Shown piece by piece: positions 57,120-64,000 of a stretch of 64,000 nt of DNA. Numbering within the stretch: position 1 is the stretch's first letter; every line of letters begins with the position of its first letter. Both the position numbers and the translations under genes were made by a program. The notes below the pieces were generated by a model that saw only the letters and a list, made by a program, of their open reading frames with translations, was not told where the DNA came from and made no database searches. The DNA is taken from NCBI GenBank assembly GCA_905221615.1, contig CAJNDT010002835.1:685426-749425 (forward strand), in the 5' to 3' direction. Origin of the DNA: Symbiodinium sp. CCMP2592. Its lineage: Eukaryota > Sar > Dinophyceae > Suessiales > Symbiodiniaceae.

Positions 57120-57388
57120 GGTTTGGAGAGTTGGACGAAGTGCTTGCAGGACGTGTCTTGGGCAGCTACATGTCGGGTACAACGACGCACGTCGATGATC
57201 CTCAGCTTCAAGCTGTTCTTGCGGCTCCCGCAGCAATGGTTGCCACAATTTTCCCTCTTCAATACCCAGAGCTGCCGCTATTGGCATGCACTTTCTCTCT
57301 AGGCGTTGCTGTTGCGGTGGTGGTTTCCCGGCTGGTGAACCACCGGCGGAGAGCCATATCTGTCAAAGCGGAGCCGCTTCTAGGTTAA
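57120..57388 (+). CDS. 3' exon of an unidentified single-pass membrane protein
   Basis: After the acceptor CCCCCAG the frame is open to TAA at 57386-57388. It encodes an acidic segment (FGELDEVLAGRVLGSYMSG), a hydrophobic stretch of about 35 residues centred on LLACTFSLGVAVAVVVS, and a basic tail NHRRR. That order suggests a C-terminal anchor with a short cytosolic tail. No family recognised; upstream exons were not found. Confidence 0.45.
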
Positions 57389-60300
57389 TCTTAGATAGCA
57401 CGATGGGAGCGCTTGCAGAAAAAGAAAGCAGTCTTGGTGTTTCGGGGCAGTGAGCGCCGCTTGTTCCACCTGCACTCGCCGTTGCCAGATCCAAGCCGTC
57501 GCGCCTGAGGCATACTCGCCGTGGCCTTTCAGCTGTCTGAAGCCTGCGTGTACATACCATTGAGTTTGCTGTTGCGCAACCCATTCAGGCAGCTGCGACA
57601 TTTTGGATTCTACCCTTGAGGCCTGCATGTAAAAAACCGGATGTCCAAATAACAAGTTTGACATTGAGGTAATCTATGCATAGTCTTGCGATCTGTGACA
57701 GCTTACGAGCAGGAGCCGTTGACATACTACAAGTCGCTGGAACCTATCAAACCTCACTGGCCGCGTTCCTGGCGAAGGTTCCTCGTGCAAGTGTGCAGCG
57801 AGAGTGCAAAAAGCTGCCAACAGCCGTCAGTCTGTTCAAGTCCGACAGGCTGCATTTGATTGATGGCATCCGGGTCAGAGACATGGCGCGGTGCTGAGTC
57901 GAAGTGTCCCGACGATGAACGCAATTTGGTGCCCGCTACCCAGGACACCGTGGTGGTTTCCTCTCGCAATAGCCTCTCCAAGACGAAGAAGGGCTTGCTG
58001 AGGTGCGGCGCCCAGTGCGCAGCGCCCGGAGCCTGCCCTTTCTGGCCTTGGGCAAAGAAGGTCCTCCAGTGGAACAGTGACGTATTCCAGCACCCACCGC
58101 CTCAAGGACCGTTCGTCAGGATACGATGAAGTCGTAGCACCAGGAGCAGAATTGAAGCTTTCAACTCTGCTTGCAGGTTGACCTGGATGCGCAAGAGATT
58201 GCCTACATCCTAGGTGACGGAGTGCCAGGCGCCGGCAGCCGTTGACTTGGCAACGAGAGAGCGCGTAACTCGAAAACTTTCCAGCAATAATTGACCATCG
58301 CGAGAGCGCATCGGAGAAAAGGCGAGTGAGGTCGGGAAGTCGCTTTCGGGTGGGAGGGCCGGAGCCAGCTTGCAGTTGTTTTTGTTGTCACCAGCCCAAA
58401 GTTCGCTTTGCCGCAAAACTGTGGTAGTCGGATCCGGAGGTGGGCCATGACCGGGTCATGGCTTGTGAAGAATGGGTTGTGTTGGTGATACCGGTCTTGG
58501 GGTGAGCAGTTGTTTTGTGAGCTTTGCCATTAGCAGAGACCTGTTCACCGATTGGAGGTTTTCAGCAGATGTTGATGTTGCCCTAAAGAGGGCAGGCGCC
58601 GGTAACCGCCGTTGGTGTTCAATCCTCGGTTGTCTTGGGAAGAAAATGATGCAGGTCTTGGCAGCACATTTTGGTAAGACAACTTATCTGGTGCTCCGTC
58701 CTTGGGTGCACCTCGGAGAAGAAGATGCCGGCTAGGAACGCCGGACAAAATCCACTCGGGAGCATGACAAAACTTCGAACCTGTTTTCTTTTATACTGAG
58801 CAGGACGGGTGCAGCATTTCTGGGGGTCTTCATGTATGCCGAGTGAAAAGAGCCGAGGAAGGCAGCTGGCACGAGGAACTTCTCGAGTCCACGGGTTTTG
58901 GGACCATATGACGGGCTCTGTGTCCGTGAGCTCGATGCGCGATACGCTCGATCACGGAAGGCTTGCCGCTTTCCCAAGCAGAATCCAGGAAACGTGGAAG
59001 CTCCATGGCACAGCATTGCGCCGAAGCGAAACAACGGTTCCGCAAAGACTTCCGTCGCCAGCGGCTTTGGATGGCAATAAAACCTAGACCGCTGTTTGTT
59101 CGGGCAAGTGAGCTAGTGACAGAACCTACAAAGCTCTGGAAAACTAGAAGTGGACGATATCCCAGATCTTGGTTCGTTTCGAAATCGCTGCGGCTCTTCG
59201 GCACATGAAGAGGGGCATGCACAAGAAGAACCGCCCACAGTCCCCACAAGATCTGCATGCTTCGGCTCGGCCACTGCCGTAATGAGGCACAGGTTGTGTT
59301 ATGAGCGTCTATATTGCAATCAGATAGCGAGCTTCTGCGTTTCGCGATCCTGGCCGTGGGCTGCTATTCATGTATGGTATCACACTGGCTGAGAGGTGCA
59401 GGGCTTTTGCTTGGAAGTGTTTGGCAGGCGGCGGTCATGCCTGGACACCCGCCAGGCGAAGTCTTCAGCTTCGGGCAGTTTCTGCCTACGGCCGGTCCCA
59501 CTTGTGTGAAAGATGCTTCGTACGTGTTTCTGCACATTGGCCGCTATAGACTTATAGACCATTGCTTAACGGTTCTCGCGAAGCGGCTTCTTCTCGACTT
59601 TGTAACAGATTATAACAGATTGTACTACTCGCCGGATTCACGTCTTGCCAGGGTTTGCGGAGAGTAACTGCTGAGCATGAGTTCCGGCCAGGCTGGCAGT
59701 CGAATTCAAAACACGCACTGGCAGACCCGGCGTTTGGATGCACTACGACGTCTGCCAGCCTTGGTTGAGTGGTCCAATCCAGACTTTCCCCTGCTCACAC
59801 ACTGCGCCCTTGCAAGATTGGGTTGTCGTCCTTCCTCCTCCTGTTTCCGAAGACGTTCGAAGTGCTGCACGGCTGGATTTTGATGTGGATCGATTTGTTC
59901 ACGTCCTTGCGAGATCGTCTGTCACTCAAATGATTTTCACATGCTGCGAGTGGCGACTGTTGCGAGGTTCGGACCGGCGAACGAGTTTGTGCGCCTTGTG
60001 CGGAAGAACTGCCGGACTCTCCTTGACAACGTGGAGGCTTCATTTGCACCTACCGACATCTTACTAGAAGCGATCGCTGCATGGCAGTGTTGGCCAGGAT
60101 GCGATGGTGCGCTTGGCTATGGGCCGCGAGGTCATAATCAATGCCCGCGTGGCTTACTGCGGGAAGTGCTTGTCATGTCGAAGAGGACGGACGGATCCAC
60201 TACAACATAGCAGACTGCGCGTCCCAGGATCCAGAAGATAAGGCAAGAGCAGCCTGGCAGCCTGAGTGTCAGTGCTGTCGGATTCAGTGATCCTGGCCAG

Positions 60301-62750
60301 TGGGTGAAGCACATGAATGACCTGAGCTTCGCCAGTGCCAGCCCCAAGGTGGGCGACAGATCAGAGCCCAGCCGTTCGGAGTCCTGCCATGTGTCACGGA
60401 AGGCTCACATTCTACCTCGCCTGACCACTCACCGACTGAAAGCTCTGGCCTCAGAGGAACGGCAAACGTAAAGATTTGGACCGGTGAATCTCTGCCCTCT
60501 AAGGCGGCGTACATAAAGTCGAACGACATGGCAATGGCTCCGGAGAGGTGCCATTTTGCCGCTTGTGCTTCGATGTCGGGCATACTGTGTTGTTTTTTGC
60601 TCGTTGGCACTTCACCTGTCCCCTGACGCAAGCACTCGTGCGAAATGGCTCATGGACTTCCTTCTGAGACTTCTACCTATGTAATATCTGCGTCGAATCT
60701 ACGTACCGAGACGGGATCTGGATGTGTGTGCAACCAGACTGGAGGGTCAGGAATGTTCTGTCTGAGAGGGCATGGATGCCTGATGCCAGTGCAGGACCTC
60801 CAGATCTGATGCTTTAGGCGCATTGGATTCCTTCAGGGAGCTGGTCCAGTCGAATGCTTCCTTGCACAGAAGACATGTTCGGACGCTGGGCTTGAACAGG
60901 ATTCGGCAACCTCTGAGAGACTCTCGCTCGGTTTCACATGCTTAGCACCGTAGGTGCGATGCTGAAAAAAGATCGCATGAACAAACATCTTGCCTTGCCG
61001 GTATGTGCATCAGTCTGGGAAGCAGACCGTGACACACACACACACACATGGGCTGCTCCACCGAAATGTTCGGTGTTCAGAGAGCTACAGAGACCCTGTG
61101 AGGAGACATACTGTTTCTGCGGTTTAGAGATGGACGCAGCACGAGCATCAAGCGCAGACACCCTTGCAAACTGAGAGAGGCAAAGCAGCATTCAATTTGC
61201 GGAGTATTTGCATGTAGCCTTCATACCCACCGGTGCAATGGAGACCGACCGCCCCTCAGATTTGGTGGTATCATGGTCAGACATTTCCAGGCTCGTCTCC
61301 CAGCATCAGGACACGTTGCCATATGACGCCGATGGAGCAGCATGGGATGTTTGGAAGGCCAGTGTTGTCGCAAGCACAACCTCAAAGCAGAGCAATCGCT
61401 TGCCAGGTGCCAACCTATCAATCTGGTTGCAAGAACCAGACTTTTGAGGCAGAGCCTGTCTGTTCCATTTCACGGCATCTCTTCCGCTCTTCCTCTCTCT
61501 GTCTCTCGCTCACAATCTGCCAGGTAAGCTCAAAGCATCCACCTGAGGATGATGCCGTTGCTCCGAAACTTTGCGGAAGAAGTTATCGGCGTGGCCGTGA
61601 GGACTGTGTCTTGTGAGTCACCTCGCTTAAGGACGATACCATACGATACCGTTTGCAACATGGATCCGGAGCTGGAAGGTGCAGTCCAAGGCTCAGGCTG
61701 CATCACAGTCGTCTCGGTGCAGCCTATGCAAATGTGGGAAGAATCTGCGGGGAGGAAGTCCGAACAGAGGGGAGAAGAAGCCATGCCAGAACTAGGAACA
61801 GTATGGAACAATGAGGGTTTCCGGGAAGGCAAGGAGCTGACAGCCTGAGCACTGCTACTGGCACCAGCAAGTCTTGGTCTTTCGCGATGGTTCAGAAATC
61901 GTGTCCTTTCCAAGCTCCAGCTCTTGATGTGTTCTGAAACTGCTCCGAATCAGGTTGAAGTGACCTGCAATCGCATTGTGCCCTCAGGAATGTGCCAAAA
62001 CACACAAAAGATGTGGTCTGCCAGAAGATGGGATCTTGACAGGAACTCTGCAGGAGTATGCAGAACTGCCGATGTACCCTGGGACAAGGATATCGCATGT
62101 TCTGACAGACTTGCAAGCCCGGTAACCTTTGGCAGTATACAATGCGGGCATGGCCGTGTTTTTTGTCTGTCCAAAGGTCAAAACACAGGCAGTAACAAAG
62201 CATGGGCAGTTGGCCTTGATGCAAAGCGCGTTGTTTCGCACATGGCCGGCAATTTTGCACAGTCCTACCTGAGAAAAGTTCCGACACGGAAATGCCAAAG
62301 GGCAGGTAAGCCTGCAACTGAGGGTTCCATACTGACGAGCTTTGAGGTTGGTGATGCCACCCTTGCATACGAAGCAGGTGCTCCAGGCTGGTGCACGCCA
62401 CACAGCACAGCCTGGCATGCCGAGCAGAGACACGACTGGTCAGGCGAAATGCCAGAAGTGAGCACTTTTACTAGCATGCCACCGCCGGCATGGCAACGTC
62501 CCCAACATGCAGTCTTCAGCAATGCATTGCCACTCGTGCTTGTCGTCGCCGACTGCCAGCTGCAACCAGGTCACCCCCGGCAGCCGCTGCGATCGACCAG
62601 GAGGTGCACCTCTCCTTCTATGTGGGGTATCACTAGCAGTAGCAAGTCTTTCAGCCTTGGCCAGAGACTGCTTTGCACGTCAGGCTCCTACCTTGGCATA
62701 TGGGGACACACTTGCAGGGACCCTATTCACGCTGCTCTGCTATCTTCTGA
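57389..62750 (+). other. Scattered exon-like segments of one or more unidentified + strand genes
   Basis: Several AG-preceded segments have protein-like composition, e.g. VDLDAQEIAYILGDGVP at about 58175, DDIPDLGSFRNRCG at about 59150, WVVVLPPPVSEDVRSAARL at about 59818 and VIINARVAYCGKCLSCRRG at about 60132. The last has a CxxCxxC pattern. Frames and spacing suggest small exons, but I could not join them or name a family. Confidence 0.35.
61032..61050. repeat. (AC)n microsatellite
   Basis: Short pure AC run. Confidence 0.9.
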
Positions 62751-62764
62751 TGCCACAAGCGAAC

Positions 62765-63866
62765 GTCTCACACCGACAGGTTTTGCAACCGGAAGATGAT
62801 GCGGATCAGGCAGCGCCGATGGAACCTTGTCCGGAGGCAGTGCCAGAGGCAGTGCCAGCTCCCGCGGAGATGGCGGAGCAGCCCAGTTGCATATCCAGAT
62901 CCAGCGAGTCCCCGCAGCCCCGCGAAGTGGCTGGAACGGGTCCACGAACTGAAAAGTCGGGTCACGGACGAATTTCCGCATCTGGTCTTCGACTTCGGCT
63001 CTGGCACAAACAGCCGCCGCCAACAGGAGGGATCAGCGAGGGCTTCGGCGTGCGCGTGCCTTCCCGTCTGCGCTGCCTGTAGCAGGATATGTTCCTCCTC
63101 GCAGAGCATCTCGAGCAAAACCGAAGGCATGTTTGCACTCCAAGTTTATGGGTAAGAAGCAGTTTCGGCCCGGCCCGTCCGGCCCGTCCGTCAGGCGCGC
63201 TCGTCTGCACCTGCAAAGAGGCTCGCGTGTCGACGAGACTGAGGGTCCTGCTGTTGGCGATGCGGCTAGGTCTGCGCCGTCAGTTGCTCCAGCTGATCCT
63301 CACTCTGTCACCAAGATGGTGGGTTGTAGAGCCGCAGCCTTGACTTGTCTTGTCATCATTTCGTCGTCATGCTCTCCTATTTTGCGTGAAGGTCTCCGTG
63401 ACCGGTGATGGCTGGGGTGGCGGAACGGGAGAGTCCTCCCGATTGCAGTGGTCAGATCGGTCGCACTCCAGCTTCGTTTCGTGCAGGTACGAGGCCACAG
63501 TCGTGGACTCCGACGACCTTTCCTTGACGGTTATTTACAGAGACGATGACAAGAAATGGAAGGATCGCCGTGTTTCACATGGTCCTGCAAAACACAAACA
63601 GACTTCTTGCAGACTCTAGCGCCACAGGAGACCCACGTTCTGCGCCAACACTGCGATCTTCTTGACGCCCCTCAGGTTGTCTGAGATCACCAGCCTTGAA
63701 GGGAGAGAGAGTCTCTGTGCCGGGAAGTGGAGAGTTCAAGTCTTCTGTGACCAGGCTGAACCGGCCTCGCGACGAAGAACCATCTGAGGCTCTCCAGGCT
63801 GTACGTCAGAGCGGCCACAAGAGCTGCACGGCCCCAAGTTCAAAAAAAAGGACTAGGTTGCGCTGA
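62765..63866 (+). CDS. Partial multi-exon gene with an SH3/Tudor-like segment
   Basis: Probable exons include an acidic, Pro/Glu-rich part (about 62785-62935, PMEPCPEAVPEAVPAPAEM), a basic part (about 63140-63318) and GDGWGGGTG near 63400. Then come 63487-63580 (YEATVVDSDDLSLTVIYRDD) after a GTGCAG acceptor, and 63632-63678 (ETHVLRQHCDLLDAPQ) after CCACAG. A Lys/Arg-rich tail then runs to TGA at about 63864-63866. The GWG, YEA.V, TVIY and ETHVL.QHC pattern looks like a small beta-barrel (SH3/Tudor-like) module; family and function are inferred only. Exon limits are approximate and the 5' end is not found. Confidence 0.4.
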
Positions 63867-64000
63867 TGAAAGGAAAGGTTTGGGATACCGCTTTTTTCTT
63901 TGCACTTCCTGCTTCGTGGTCTTTCTAAGCTGCGGAGGTAAGCCGCGGCGTCACACCTGCACTTTGTTCACAGGCTATCACTCGAGATTGAATCCACATC
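63867..64000. other. End of window, nothing recognised
   Basis: Short tail without a supported ORF. Confidence 0.5.

Noticed and set aside
61892-62433. Two overlapping - strand ORFs of about 150-170 codons
   Set aside because: They oppose an equally long + strand ORF; none of the three has a recognisable motif or splice context.
1-64000. tRNA, rRNA or CRISPR arrays
   Set aside because: No cloverleaf, rRNA core or regularly spaced direct repeat with unique spacers was seen; the direct repeats present are microsatellites.

Overview
This window looks like nuclear DNA of a dinoflagellate, most likely a Symbiodiniaceae-like alga. Coding DNA is sparse and cut into small exons. Many introns begin with GC instead of GT and end in AG followed by G. 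Long compound trinucleotide arrays and TTTAGGG-like words are scattered through it. The gene content also fits: a giant Copia-type retroelement, a PPR protein, a T7-like organellar RNA polymerase, a TPR protein ending in two acyl-carrier domains, and a cathepsin X/Z-type protease. The assembly contains one 100-N gap (32978-33077).

Region by region: 1-9.78 kb is the 3' part of a Copia-type element. It has two very long ORFs in different frames and a broken reverse transcriptase. Besides gag, protease, integrase and RT it carries three domains that are not standard for such elements: RapZ-C-like, 2-oxoglutarate/Fe(II)-oxygenase-like and DUF488-like. 9.8-19 kb is mostly non-coding, with microsatellites and a foldback element at 16.9-17.05 kb. 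19.09-20.91 kb holds exons of a PPR-like protein. 21-33 kb is mainly non-coding with very large TAC/TGC-type arrays. A small Cys-rich exon follows the gap at 33.15-33.55 kb.

From about 36.1 to 54.6 kb I can follow, exon by exon, one phage-type (mitochondrial) RNA polymerase on the + strand. Its fingers/palm region is interrupted between about 44.78 and 53.5 kb. That roughly 8.7 kb interval contains an apparently complete second gene on the same strand (45.80-52.51 kb), a TPR repeat protein ending in two tandem acyl-carrier domains. A satellite-like degenerate repeat rich in TTTAGGG words lies in another polymerase intron (40.2-41.6 kb).

An intronless, secreted cathepsin X/Z-like gene follows at 55.5-56.5 kb. 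About 50 nt before its start is a 10-nt match to the dinoflagellate spliced leader, suggesting an mRNA-derived gene copy. The last 7 kb hold isolated exons of genes I could not identify, including one with an SH3/Tudor-like segment near 63.5 kb. Apart from the retroelement ORFs, exon ends come from reading frames, protein-family continuity and splice-site phase, not from transcripts.
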